NCBI GenBank assembly: GCA_002314875.1
Contig: DCHS01000046.1
Location: 1-64,000, forward strand
Origin: Prevotellaceae bacterium UBA1746
GTDB lineage: Bacteria > Bacteroidota > Bacteroidia > Bacteroidales > Bacteroidaceae
Direction of reading: 5' to 3'
DNA length: 64,000 nucleotides
The notes under the pieces are model-generated. The model searched no databases. It was not told the origin of the DNA and saw only the letters and a list, made by a program, of their open reading frames with translations. Below, one piece after another: positions 38,111 to 47,357 of this stretch; within the stretch, counting starts at the first letter, position 1; each line of letters opens with the position of its first letter. The translations under genes were made by a program, and so were the position numbers.

Positions 38111-39610
38111 TTGGAAAACAACCAGTGGACATATTGCCTGCAAATCCTGAAGCAAAGCATCTCCCGAGATAATTACCAAACTTGGGCAGAAGTCCTTCGC
38201 TTTCACTCATTTGACAGCGCAACCCTCATAATTGAAGTACCCTCCAGCACATTCGTCGATGTGATGTGGCCCGAAATCGGTGACCTGCTCCTGCAGGCCA
38301 TCCATACTGCCTTTGGAGAGAATGCTATCCTAAAATTCACCATAACTCCCGACACCAGCAGTTCACGCTCCGGACAGGTCAGCGTCCCCCGCCTCGGTGC
38401 TGGCGGCAATGGTTACCAGACAGAAAGTTCAACCGATACCTCCTCCTACTTCGACACCCTCAATAAAAACGGCAAGAATGGCAAATCTGGGAGAGGCCGC
38501 GGCGCTTGCGACACAAATGGCACCAACACAAACCCCAATGGTGCCCCCAACGCCGAGCAGCCAAAGGAAGCCCAGAAGTCTCCCATCAACTCGTACCTCA
38601 TCCCCCACTTTACCTTTGAGAATTTTGTTGAAGGACGCAGCAACAAGACAGCGCGAACGATAGCGGAGAGTATTGCTAATAATCCCCATCAGAACACCTT
38701 CAACCCGTTCTTCCTCTACGGTCCTTCGGGGGTTGGAAAAACTCACCTGGTGAATGCTATCGGTCTGCGTATCAAGCGTCTGTTCCCGAACCTCAGAGTC
38801 CTCTTCGTCTCCGCGAATCTTTTCAAGACGCAGTTTACGGATTCGTACCTGAACAATACAACGAACGACTTCATCCATTTCTACCAGACCATCGACGTCC
38901 TCATCATCGACGACTTCCAGGAAATTACGACGGCAGCCACCCAGCGCGCCTTCTTCCATATCTTCAACCATCTCCAGCAGAACAATCACAAGATTATCAT
39001 CACCTGTGACCGTCCGCCTTCAGAATTTGAAGGTATCGAGGAACGTATGCTCACCCGCTTAAAATGGGGTGTAGTGACCGAAATCGAACGCCCCGACATC
39101 ACCCTCCGCAAGGCCATCCTGAAATCGAAGATGAAGCGCAACGGCATCGAGATGCCAAGCAACGTCATCCAGTATATCGCCGACAATGTCAGTGACAACG
39201 TCCGTGAACTCGAAGGCACCATCAATTCACTGATGGCCTTCTCCCTCTTCGACAACTGCGACATCGATCTCGAACTGGCCCGCCGTGTCGTCGCCCGTCT
39301 CGTCAACCAGGCGCGCAAGGAGATGACGCTGGATGTCATCATGACAGCAGTATGCGAGAAATATAAGGCAAAGTCCCGCGACCTCACAGGTAAAAGCCGT
39401 AAGAAGGAACTTGTCGTCCTTCGTCAGCTCGTTATGTACCTCGCCCACAAATACTCAAAACTCTCTATCAGCCAGATCGGTCGTGAGATGGGAGGACGAG
39501 ACCATAGCACGGTCCTCCACTCCTGTAACCAGGCACAGCATCGCCTCGCCACCGATAAGGCCTATCGCCTCGAAATCGAGAAACTCGAAGCAAGTTTGAA
39601 GAAGGGATAA
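38111..39610 (+). CDS. dnaA: Chromosomal replication initiator protein DnaA (TTG start)
   Basis: 499 residues from a TTG start at 38111. The frame is open from a GTG at 38021, but that codon lies in the DnaA box and upstream of the -7 element. The TTG start gives MENNQWTYCLQILKQSISRDNYQTW, fitting the usual domain I, and is preceded by AAAGAGAAAG. Domain I is about 1-85. A Gly/Asn/Pro-rich linker follows. Domain III (AAA+) has Walker A GPSGVGKTH and Walker B VLIIDDFQE. Domain IV carries the DNA-binding signature GREMGGRDHSTVLHSCNQ near the C-terminus. It binds DnaA boxes and opens the origin. Monocistronic start after a strong terminator; GH92 genes follow. Confidence 0.97.
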   Translation: MENNQWTYCLQILKQSISRDNYQTWAEVLRFHSFDSATLIIEVPSSTFVDVMWPEIGDLLLQAIHTAFGENAILKFTITPDTSSSRSGQVSVPRLGAGGNGYQTESSTDTSSYFDTLNKNGKNGKSGRGRGACDTNGTNTNPNGAPNAEQPKEAQKSPINSYLIPHFTFENFVEGRSNKTARTIAESIANNPHQNTFNPFFLYGPSGVGKTHLVNAIGLRIKRLFPNLRVLFVSANLFKTQFTDSYLNNTTNDFIHFYQTIDVLIIDDFQEITTAATQRAFFHIFNHLQQNNHKIIITCDRPPSEFEGIEERMLTRLKWGVVTEIERPDITLRKAILKSKMKRNGIEMPSNVIQYIADNVSDNVRELEGTINSLMAFSLFDNCDIDLELARRVVARLVNQARKEMTLDVIMTAVCEKYKAKSRDLTGKSRKKELVVLRQLVMYLAHKYSKLSISQIGREMGGRDHSTVLHSCNQAQHRLATDKAYRLEIEKLEASLKKG

Positions 39611-39613
39611 GAA

Positions 39614-39655
39614 AGGTTTATGAGTTTTATAGGTCTATAAGGTTCATAAAGACCT
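39614..39655 (+). repeat. GGTTTAT-type intergenic hairpin, between dnaA and GH92
   Basis: Imperfect inverted repeat (39614-39632 with 39635-39655) made of TTTATRG/CYATAAA units, 4 nt after the dnaA stop. Related units lie at 15136-15170 and 42009-42039. Confidence 0.6.
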
Positions 39656-39670
39656 CCTAAAATTATAAAT

Positions 39671-42007
39671 ATGAAACACATCATACTATCGCTGTTATTT
39701 TTTATTGGCGTGGCAAGTGCGGCGCAAGCCCATAATGTGACGCATTATGTTAACCCGATGGTGGGAACGGACTTTACGGGAAATACCTATCCCGGCGTTC
39801 AGTGTCCCTTCGGTATGGTGCAGTTGTCTCCCGACAATCTCATCGGGGGATGGGACCGCATTTCCGGCTACTTCTACCCTGACTCTACGATAACTGGTTT
39901 CTCCCATACTCATCTCGACGGTACGGGAGCAGGTGATATGTATGATATTTCTTTCTTCCCCGTCACCCTACCCTATAAGGCTGATTTCCGCAAACCGGGG
40001 AAGGACGACCCGAATCCCGACGCTGCTCCCCTCGGCATCTATTCGACTTTCAGCCATGACGAGGAACATGCTTCTGCGGGCTACTATAATGTCCGTCTAA
40101 AGGACTACGATATCGATGTTACCCTGACCTGCACCCCCCGCTGCGGTGTCCAGCGCTATATTTTCCCCAACAACGAAAAGGAGCGCGTCGTCATCCTCAA
40201 TCTTGAGAGAACAATGAACTGGGATGCTACCGAGGACTGTATGTTGGAACAACTAGACGCCCGAAACTTCCGTGGCTACCGATTCTCGAACGGATGGGCC
40301 CAGCACCAGAAGGTTTATTTTGCTACCCGTTTCTCCATCGCCCCCGAACGTGTTGAAATTGATTCGACGAAGACAGCAAGTGGCGGCAAGGGTATCGTAG
40401 CCAAATTCTATTTTCCTGTTACCCTCTCCCCGAACGATGCTGATCGCGAAATCGTCATCTGCACTGCTCTCAGCGGAACGAGTATCTACGGCGCCACCAA
40501 GAATCTCGAAGCCGAAGCTCCCCACGATTATTTCGCCGAATATCTCCAATTGGCCCGCAACGAATGGAATACCCATCTGAGTGTCATCGAGATTGGCGAT
40601 TCAGCGGAGCCCATCGATATTGTCCTGTCTACTGATAACAAGAAGAAGAACGATAGTATCAAGACTATGGATAAAGAGGAGTATGAGGAGAACTGCAGAA
40701 AATTCTACACAGCTCTTTATCACTCTATGCTTGCCCCGACCATCTACTCCGATGTTGACGGCAAATATCTTGGTCCAGACAAGCGCATCCATACCGCACA
40801 GGGTGTTCACTACTCTACCTTCTCCCTTTGGGATACCTACCGTGCGGCCCATCCACTCTTCACACTGACGAATCCCGACCGCGTAGGAGATATGGTGGAA
40901 AGCCTCATCGAGTTCGGTGAACAGAACGGCCGTCTCCCCGTTTGGAGTATGTGGGCCGGTGAAACGGATATGATGATTGGCTACCACTCTGTCCCCGTCA
41001 TCGCCGATGCTTTGTTCAAAGGTTTCAAAGGCTTTGATCCAGAACGCGCTTTGAACATCAGTGTCAAGACTGCACGCAACCGCGACTACCGTTCCCTCGG
41101 AACCTATATGGACAAAGGTTATGTTCCTACGGGAGTCAACGATATGGGCGGTAACGACGACTGGTCGCTAAGCCGTACCCTGGAATATGCCTACGACGAC
41201 TGGTGCATTTATGCTATGGCAAATGCTCTGGGTGAGCACAAAATTGCCAAGGAATTCAAGGCAAGGAGCCAGAACTATGAAAACGTCTTCAATATCGACG
41301 ACGGTTTCATGGAGCCCCGTAATGCTGACGGCACCTTCGTTGCAAACTTCAATCCTGACGAATATGGTCCTCATATCTGCGAGAGCAATGGCTGGATGTA
41401 TCTCTGGAATGTCCAGCACAATATGAAAGGCCTCTGCAACCTGTTGGGAGGAAAGAAGAAGATGGCAAAGAAACTCAACGAGTTCTTCACCCATACCGAG
41501 GCTGGCACCGCCGACCGTCCGCTGTTCTCAACGGGAATGATTGGACAGTATGCCCATGGCAATGAACCCTCTCATCATGCGGCTTATCTTTTCAATTTTG
41601 TGAATCAGCCGAGCCAGTGCCAGAAGTATGTTAGCCAGATCTGCCACGAACTCTACAAGGACGCTCCAGATGGTCTCTGCGGAAATGAAGACTGCGGCCA
41701 GACCTCAGCATGGTTTGTATTCAGCGCGATGGGGTTCTACCCTGTGAATCCTGTTGGCGGTGTCTATGAGCTAGGAACGCCTCTGCTCCCGAAGATGCAG
41801 ATCAATCTTGAGAACGGCAAGACGTTCACCATCATCGCCCCTGGTGTCGATAAGGACCACTTCTATGTCAAGAAGGTGAAGATTAACGGCATGGACTACC
41901 CTTACCACTTCATCAACGAAGATGTCATCCAGTCGGGCTGCATCCTCGAATTCGTCATGAGCGACAAGCCCTGCAAGAGCTGGTGGAAAAAGAGGGCGAA
42001 GTTCTAA
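39671..42007 (+). CDS. Secreted GH92 alpha-mannosidase, copy 1
   Basis: 778 residues, signal peptide of about 20. GH92 landmarks: VNPMVGTDFTGNTYPGVQCPFGMVQLSPDN at the mature N-terminus, GFSHTHLDGTGAGDMYD near 78, FSLWDTYRAAHPLF near 380, and GNEDCGQTSAWFVFSAMGFYPV near 671-692. The likely acid Glu571 sits in ICESNGWMYLW; the following acidic block is Asn672-Glu673-Asp674. GH92 enzymes are calcium-dependent exo-alpha-mannosidases acting by inversion on N-glycan or yeast mannan. The CESNGW context differs from the TEGNAW of copy 2, so the two probably prefer different linkages or aglycones. It lies 60 nt after dnaA and 65 nt before copy 2. Confidence 0.95.
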   Translation: MKHIILSLLFFIGVASAAQAHNVTHYVNPMVGTDFTGNTYPGVQCPFGMVQLSPDNLIGGWDRISGYFYPDSTITGFSHTHLDGTGAGDMYDISFFPVTLPYKADFRKPGKDDPNPDAAPLGIYSTFSHDEEHASAGYYNVRLKDYDIDVTLTCTPRCGVQRYIFPNNEKERVVILNLERTMNWDATEDCMLEQLDARNFRGYRFSNGWAQHQKVYFATRFSIAPERVEIDSTKTASGGKGIVAKFYFPVTLSPNDADREIVICTALSGTSIYGATKNLEAEAPHDYFAEYLQLARNEWNTHLSVIEIGDSAEPIDIVLSTDNKKKNDSIKTMDKEEYEENCRKFYTALYHSMLAPTIYSDVDGKYLGPDKRIHTAQGVHYSTFSLWDTYRAAHPLFTLTNPDRVGDMVESLIEFGEQNGRLPVWSMWAGETDMMIGYHSVPVIADALFKGFKGFDPERALNISVKTARNRDYRSLGTYMDKGYVPTGVNDMGGNDDWSLSRTLEYAYDDWCIYAMANALGEHKIAKEFKARSQNYENVFNIDDGFMEPRNADGTFVANFNPDEYGPHICESNGWMYLWNVQHNMKGLCNLLGGKKKMAKKLNEFFTHTEAGTADRPLFSTGMIGQYAHGNEPSHHAAYLFNFVNQPSQCQKYVSQICHELYKDAPDGLCGNEDCGQTSAWFVFSAMGFYPVNPVGGVYELGTPLLPKMQINLENGKTFTIIAPGVDKDHFYVKKVKINGMDYPYHFINEDVIQSGCILEFVMSDKPCKSWWKKRAKF

Positions 42008-42008
42008 G

Positions 42009-42039
42009 AGGTTTATGGGTTTATAAAGTTTATAGGCTT
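42009..42039 (+). repeat. GGTTTAT-type intergenic repeat between the two GH92 genes
   Basis: TTTAT-containing units (GGTTTATGGGTTTATAAAGTTTATAGG region) begin 2 nt after the stop of GH92 copy 1 and can form a short hairpin. Same family as the elements at 15136-15170 and 39614-39655. Confidence 0.55.
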
Positions 42040-42072
42040 GACGAATAAGAAATAATATAAAAACGAAATACT

Positions 42073-44424
42073 ATGAAGAAAATCATTGTTGCCCTTTTCG
42101 CTTTTGCCGCTCTTTGTATGAGCGCACAGGCACAAGACTATGCTTCACTGGTGAATCCACTGATGGGAAGCCAAAGTGAATTTGCCCTTTCCGCAGGAAA
42201 TACCTATCCCGCTATTACCCGTCCCTTCGGTATGAATTTCTGGACTCCCCAGACCGGAAAGAACGGTGACGGCTGGCAGTACTGCTATACCGCTCACAAG
42301 ATTCGCGGTTTCAAGCAGACGCACCAACCCAGTCCGTGGATTAACGACCACGCTGAATTCTCCCTGATGCCGATGACGGGAAAGGCTGTTGCCGATGAAA
42401 ACGAACGTGCATCATGGTTTGCTCATAAGGCAGAGATTGCGCTGCCCTACTATTACAGTGTCTATCTCGCAGACTACGATGTGACGACGGAATTTACGCC
42501 GACGGACCGTGCCTGCATCTTCCGCTTCACCTTCCCCGAGGAACAGAGTTATATCTGCGTTGATGCCTATCAGCGTGGTTCTGCTGTTGAGATAATCCCC
42601 GCCAAGCGAATGGTGAAGGGTTATACCACCCGCAATTCCGGGGGCGTCCAGGATGGCTTCAAGCAGTATTTCATCATTCAGTTTGACAAGGATTTCGAAA
42701 CCACCACAACCTACCTTGGTACTGCGATCAAGCAGGGTGAGGATGCTGACAATGTTGCTGAGAACGGTGGTCTGAAAGCAGAAGGTTTCCATGCCCTCGC
42801 AATGGTTGGTTTTAAGACCAAGCGTGGCGAAAAGGTCCATGCCCGCGTTGCCTCCTCTTATATTAGTTATGAGCAGGCAGAACTCAATCTTCAGCGTGAA
42901 CTGGGACAGACCTCTTTCGACGAAGTTAAGGAAGAAGGTCACCGTATCTGGAACGAGACCCTCGGACGTATTGCCCTTGACAAAAAAATCGTTGAGCAAC
43001 GTAACGAGGATGCCCAGACTTTCTATACCTGTCTCTACCGCTCCCTCCTCTTCCCAATGAAGTATTGGGAACTGGATGCCAACGACAAGATTGTCCATAT
43101 GTCTCCCCATAATGGCCAGGTCTGCGACGGTTACCTCTACACCGGAACTGGTTTCTGGGATACTTTCCGCTGCCTCTTCCCTCTCCTCAACCTTGTCTAT
43201 CCCGATGAAAGCCAAAAGATGATGGAAGGCTTTGTCAATGTTTACAAGGAAAGTGGATTCTTCCCAGAATGGTCAAGTCCCGGTCATCGTGGCTGTATGG
43301 TCGGAAACAACTCCGCAAGTGTTATGGCCGATGCCTTTATGAAGGGCATCCGCGTTGAAGATACCCAGACGCTGATGGAAGGTCTTTTGCATAGCAAATA
43401 TGCCGTTCATCCCAAAGAAAAGAGCACGGGCCGTCTCGGTTATGAGTATTATAACAAACTCGGTTATGTTCCCTACAATGTAGGTATCAAGGAAAATGCA
43501 GCCCGCACCCTCGAATATGCCTACGACGACTGGTGCATCCTCCAGATTGCCAAGACGCTCAATTCTGAGGCTGCAATGAAGGGTAGCAAGAAGGGGGCAA
43601 TGCCTGTGTCTGCAAAGACCATCAAACTCCTCAACGAGCAGGCTTTGAACTATAAGAATCTTTTCGACCCAGAAACCTGCCTGATGCGTGGTAAGAACGA
43701 AGACGGAACCTTTATGGATCCCTTCTCTCCCCTCAAATGGGGTGATGCCTTCACCGAAGGTAATGCCTGGCATTATACCTGGAGCGTATTCCACGATGTC
43801 AAGGGCCTCATCGACCTGATGGGAAGTCGCGAGAAATTCGTTCAGATGCTTGACAGCGTCTTCGTTGTTCCTCCTGTTTACGATGATTCCTACTATGGTT
43901 TCCCCATTCACGAGATTACCGAGATGACGGTGATGAATACAGGAAACTATGCACACGGTAACCAGCCTATCCAGCACATGATTTACCTCTATAACTGGGG
44001 TGGCCAGCCTTGGAAGGGTGAGATGCATGTTCGCGATATCATGAAGCGTTTCTACAGTGCCACCCCCGATGGTTACTGTGGTGATGAAGATAACGGCCAA
44101 ACCTCCGCTTGGTATGTATTCTCAGCGATGGGTTTCTACCCTGTTTGTCCTGGAAGTAATGAATATGCCATCGGTTCTCCGCTCTTCAAGCATATCACGC
44201 TGCACCTGATGAACGGCAATGATCTCAGCATTAACGCGCCGAATAATTCTGCAAAGAATGTCTTTATCGGAAGCGTGCTCCGCAATGGTTTGGAATACAC
44301 TCCTACCTACTTCAACCATCTCGATCTCCTTCGTGGTGGCAACATCACCTTCAACATGCAGGATTCCGCCAATAAGCAGCGCGGTGCCAATCCTGACGAC
44401 GCTCCGTATTCGTTTAGTAAGTAA
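42073..44424 (+). CDS. Secreted GH92 alpha-mannosidase, copy 2
   Basis: 783 residues, signal peptide of about 22 (ending MSAQAQ). GH92 landmarks: VNPLMGSQSEFALSAGNTYPAITRPFGMNFWTPQ, YTGTGFWDTFRCLFPL near 355, Glu562 in FTEGNAWHYTW as likely general acid, and GDEDNGQTSAWYVFSAMGFYPVCPG with Asp671 and Asp673 near the expected base. This is a more typical active-site set than copy 1. It shares only moderate similarity with copy 1, so the pair is an old duplication or two separately acquired members. Together with the GH18 enzyme it could dismantle high-mannose N-glycans. Confidence 0.95.
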   Translation: MKKIIVALFAFAALCMSAQAQDYASLVNPLMGSQSEFALSAGNTYPAITRPFGMNFWTPQTGKNGDGWQYCYTAHKIRGFKQTHQPSPWINDHAEFSLMPMTGKAVADENERASWFAHKAEIALPYYYSVYLADYDVTTEFTPTDRACIFRFTFPEEQSYICVDAYQRGSAVEIIPAKRMVKGYTTRNSGGVQDGFKQYFIIQFDKDFETTTTYLGTAIKQGEDADNVAENGGLKAEGFHALAMVGFKTKRGEKVHARVASSYISYEQAELNLQRELGQTSFDEVKEEGHRIWNETLGRIALDKKIVEQRNEDAQTFYTCLYRSLLFPMKYWELDANDKIVHMSPHNGQVCDGYLYTGTGFWDTFRCLFPLLNLVYPDESQKMMEGFVNVYKESGFFPEWSSPGHRGCMVGNNSASVMADAFMKGIRVEDTQTLMEGLLHSKYAVHPKEKSTGRLGYEYYNKLGYVPYNVGIKENAARTLEYAYDDWCILQIAKTLNSEAAMKGSKKGAMPVSAKTIKLLNEQALNYKNLFDPETCLMRGKNEDGTFMDPFSPLKWGDAFTEGNAWHYTWSVFHDVKGLIDLMGSREKFVQMLDSVFVVPPVYDDSYYGFPIHEITEMTVMNTGNYAHGNQPIQHMIYLYNWGGQPWKGEMHVRDIMKRFYSATPDGYCGDEDNGQTSAWYVFSAMGFYPVCPGSNEYAIGSPLFKHITLHLMNGNDLSINAPNNSAKNVFIGSVLRNGLEYTPTYFNHLDLLRGGNITFNMQDSANKQRGANPDDAPYSFSK

Positions 44425-44442
44425 CATCAAAAACATAAAAGT

Positions 44443-44718
44443 ATGATTCGTTTAAATTGTTTTTTCCAGGCCAAGGAAGGCCGTTATGAGGAAGCATTGA
44501 GTGCAGCATTGGCACTCGTTGCTGCCAGCCAGCAGCAGGAAGGTTGCATCGCTTACGATGTTTTCGAGAGCGGTACCCGTCCCGATGTATTCATGATTTG
44601 CGAAACCTGGGCTAACGCTGAGGTCCTCGCTGCTCACTCCGCCTCTGAACCTTTCGAGCTCTATGTCGGTCAACTCAACGACTGCGGCTTGATGAAACTC
44701 GAACAGTTCGAATTCTAA
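44443..44718 (+). CDS. Antibiotic biosynthesis monooxygenase (ABM) domain protein
   Basis: 91 residues, a single ABM/quinol-monooxygenase-type ferredoxin-like domain: MIRLNCFFQAKEGRYEEALSAALALV, then EGCIAYDVFESGTRPDVFMICETWAN and the HSASEPFELY helix. Many such small proteins are putative quinol monooxygenases or bind small aromatic or heme-like molecules; the substrate is unknown. It lies 18 nt after the second GH92 gene and ends the plus-strand run. Confidence 0.85.
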   Translation: MIRLNCFFQAKEGRYEEALSAALALVAASQQQEGCIAYDVFESGTRPDVFMICETWANAEVLAAHSASEPFELYVGQLNDCGLMKLEQFEF

Positions 44719-44754
44719 ACATCGCAGCCTGGCCCAAATGCCAAGCCTAAACAC

Positions 44755-44793
44755 AAACAGCCCGCCACATCGTATGGATGTAGCGGGCTGTTT
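44755..44793 (+). terminator. Bidirectional terminator between the ABM gene and the symporter gene
   Basis: A long stem (44755-44770 with 44778-44793, one mismatch) with A-run and T-run flanks, placed between two convergent genes. Confidence 0.9.
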
Positions 44794-44809
44794 CTTTATA
44801 GCTTCTTTT

Positions 44810-46285
44810 TCAGCGCTTATGGAGAACGGCGAGGCCGAGGGCGGTGAGGAGGCCATTTAGCATGAGGAGCTCGTAACCGAAGGTGTACCCCCAAAGGATA
44901 GGGGCGAAATGATCAAGGAGACCACAGATGATGGGGGAGATGAGGGCGACATAGGGAACATATCGGTCATGAACATCTCGTTTCGTGAGGAGACCATAGG
45001 CGAAGAGGCCCAGAAGAGGACCGTAGGTATAGCCCGCCATGGTGTAGATGGCATCGATGGCATTGCTGCTGTTGATGATGCGGAAAGCCAATATGCAGAG
45101 GAAGAAGGCTCCCACGACGAAGAGATGAACTCGCTTACGGAAAGCAACGGCATCATCATTCCGCTCAAAGATATCCACACAGACGGAGGTCGTGAGGGCG
45201 GTGATGGCAGAGTCGGCGCTCGAGAAGGCGGCAGCGACGATGCCAATGGTAAAGGGAATGATGACCAGCGAACCCAGATAGCCTCCGGAAACCAACATGG
45301 GGAGCAGTTCGTCACCACGCTGAGGAACATCTATTCCCGCAACATTACAATAATAATAGAGGAGTACCCCTAACCCGAGGAAGAGCGCATTGACGGGAAC
45401 GAAAGCGATACCATAGGCGCACATATCTTTCTGGGCGTCGCAGAGATTGGAACACGTCAGGTTCTTCTGCATCATATCCTGGTCTAACCCCGTCATCACA
45501 ATGACGATGAAGATGCCCGAGAAGAACTGACGCCAAAAATTCTGCTTGCTATCACCATCCCAGACGAAAACCCGACTCATATCGTTATTCACTATCGTAC
45601 TCCACACCTCGGCGATATTCAAATCCAATCGCTGGCAGACCGCCCAAAAGATGCCTACCACCGCCAACAACAAACACAGCGTTTGGAGGGCATCGGTGCG
45701 GACAATGGCGGCAATTCCCGAACGACGGGTGTAGAGCCATATCAGCAACAAGATGATAGCAACGGTGACGGCGAAACTGATTTCTCCATAAAGGGCACCG
45801 AATTGGGGACCCATCTCCGTCATCAGTGGACGAGTAATAAAGGTGAAGAGGACGATGCAGACAAGATAGAGACGTGCGGCGGCACCCGTGAGTTTGCTCA
45901 GCAGGAAGAACACCGCTCCCGTCTTGTGCGTACGTTCTCCGAAGCGTTGGCGAAGATAGCCATAGATGCTCGTCAGTTTCAATTTATAATAGACAGGCAG
46001 GAGGACGAAGGCCACGAGCAGATAGCCAAAGAAGAAGCCCATGCACATCTGCAAGTAACTCATCTGCGTGGATGTCACCCATCCCGGCACCGATATGAGA
46101 GAAACACCGCTGATGCTGGCGCCAATCATACCAAAAGCGACCATCGCCCAAGGTGCGCGACGGCCTGCTCTGAAAAATGCGTCGTTGGACGTGGCGTCTT
46201 TTCCGCGGCCACTCCAACGGGCAATCAAAAGTAAGAGTATAAAGTAACCGACCAATACGGTCAGCATCATCAACGATGTTGTCAT
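44810..46285 (-). CDS. Sodium:solute symporter (SSS family)
   Basis: 491 residues with about thirteen membrane helices. SSS landmarks: SNDAFFRAGRRAPWAMVAFGMIGASISGVSLISVPGW near 35-70, LTSIYGYLRQRFG near 103, GLDQDMMQKNLTCSN near 265, and IGIVAAAFSSADSAITALTTS near 345-365. Members co-transport sodium with sugars, sialic acid, nucleosides or amino acids; the solute is not readable. The start is only 3 nt after the stop of the DUF4435 gene, so it is translationally coupled to the ATPase/DUF4435 pair. Confidence 0.93.
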   Translation of the reverse strand: MTTSLMMLTVLVGYFILLLLIARWSGRGKDATSNDAFFRAGRRAPWAMVAFGMIGASISGVSLISVPGWVTSTQMSYLQMCMGFFFGYLLVAFVLLPVYYKLKLTSIYGYLRQRFGERTHKTGAVFFLLSKLTGAAARLYLVCIVLFTFITRPLMTEMGPQFGALYGEISFAVTVAIILLLIWLYTRRSGIAAIVRTDALQTLCLLLAVVGIFWAVCQRLDLNIAEVWSTIVNNDMSRVFVWDGDSKQNFWRQFFSGIFIVIVMTGLDQDMMQKNLTCSNLCDAQKDMCAYGIAFVPVNALFLGLGVLLYYYCNVAGIDVPQRGDELLPMLVSGGYLGSLVIIPFTIGIVAAAFSSADSAITALTTSVCVDIFERNDDAVAFRKRVHLFVVGAFFLCILAFRIINSSNAIDAIYTMAGYTYGPLLGLFAYGLLTKRDVHDRYVPYVALISPIICGLLDHFAPILWGYTFGYELLMLNGLLTALGLAVLHKR

Positions 46286-46288
46286 AGA

Positions 46289-47323
46289 TTATTTTGCCAC
46301 TTCTGCTGGTGGCGTTTGTTCCTGGTATGCCCGCATGACGAGGGCGGTGATGGAAGCGACGATTTTCTTGTAGAAAGAAGAACGGCGGAAAAAGTCGTGC
46401 TTGCGGAGCATCTCGCACCAGGGAGCACAGGAGTGCTGGTAGGAGGCAAGTTCGTTTTGCTTCTGAACAGCATGGCAGGCAAGATTGCTGATTTCGGTCT
46501 CACGCTGAGAACGCAGTTTTGAACAGATGGCTTCGAGAATAGGGCCTACCACATGTTCGAAAAGATCATGACCTCGCATAAAGAGATAGGCATTTTCGGG
46601 AGTGACACCCAGTTTCGCCATTTCCTCCATCAAAGGTTTGTATGTATCGTGTCCCTGGGGGAATTCATGCTGTAACTGGCTCATCTTCTTGTTGCAACGC
46701 TGACGAAGGAACTCCAGCGACTTGTCGGGATTGCTCAGATTGAAACGATCCATACGGACGATGTCAGAGAAATGGGTCAAGGAGAAATGGGTATGATAGC
46801 CGTATTTGTAAGCCCAGACATTCCAAACCAACAAACGATAAATTATGGTACTGTATTTCTCCAGATAAGTCTGGAAATCGAAAAGTTCCGTATCGTTTAG
46901 GGTTGCCATGACACAAACCCGCTGGAGCGTGGGAGCATAGCACTGGAAATTTTCGATGGCATAAACATAGGTGTGAAAGACAAACGGTGAAGTGCACAAC
47001 ATCTGACTCGTTGGCGTCGAGCCCTGTTCCAGGTAGTCATAGTCAGCGTCAACACAGGCAATCATGTTCGGACCAAGACGATTGGACATGGCCATCTTCT
47101 TGCCACGGCAGAGCGACTCCTTGTTCGGGAGGAGAACTTCGAACTTCACTTTCTTTCCCGCTGTTTCCCGCACTTCGTCTTCCACCTCTCCGAGAAGCTG
47201 GTTCCAGAAGAAGATATCGTCATAACTCTCCACATACGCCACAATCTTTTGTGGAGCATCCTTACCACGCAGCCTGTTGGCAGCAGCGATATAACCGGAA
47301 TTGAGATAATGAGAGAGAGACAC
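46289..47323 (-). CDS. DUF4435 protein with Toprim-type active site (AriB-like)
   Basis: 344 residues, cytoplasmic. The N-terminal half carries a Toprim/OLD-like arrangement: Glu32 in AYVESYDDIFFW, and the DxD pair Asp92/Asp94 in ACVDADYDYL. The remainder is helical. DUF4435 proteins are the nuclease-like effector (AriB) of the PARIS anti-phage system, held by an ATPase partner until a phage trigger frees them. Here the ATPase gene lies 34 nt upstream on the same strand, and the symporter gene 3 nt downstream. The Toprim acidic residues are intact, so activity is plausible. Alternatively the pair may be a Bacteroidales housekeeping ATPase/Toprim couple of unknown role. Confidence 0.82.
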   Translation of the reverse strand: MSLSHYLNSGYIAAANRLRGKDAPQKIVAYVESYDDIFFWNQLLGEVEDEVRETAGKKVKFEVLLPNKESLCRGKKMAMSNRLGPNMIACVDADYDYLEQGSTPTSQMLCTSPFVFHTYVYAIENFQCYAPTLQRVCVMATLNDTELFDFQTYLEKYSTIIYRLLVWNVWAYKYGYHTHFSLTHFSDIVRMDRFNLSNPDKSLEFLRQRCNKKMSQLQHEFPQGHDTYKPLMEEMAKLGVTPENAYLFMRGHDLFEHVVGPILEAICSKLRSQRETEISNLACHAVQKQNELASYQHSCAPWCEMLRKHDFFRRSSFYKKIVASITALVMRAYQEQTPPAEVAK

Positions 47324-47357
47324 GATTCTGTAAAAGTTTGAAGTGAAAAGTGAAAAG

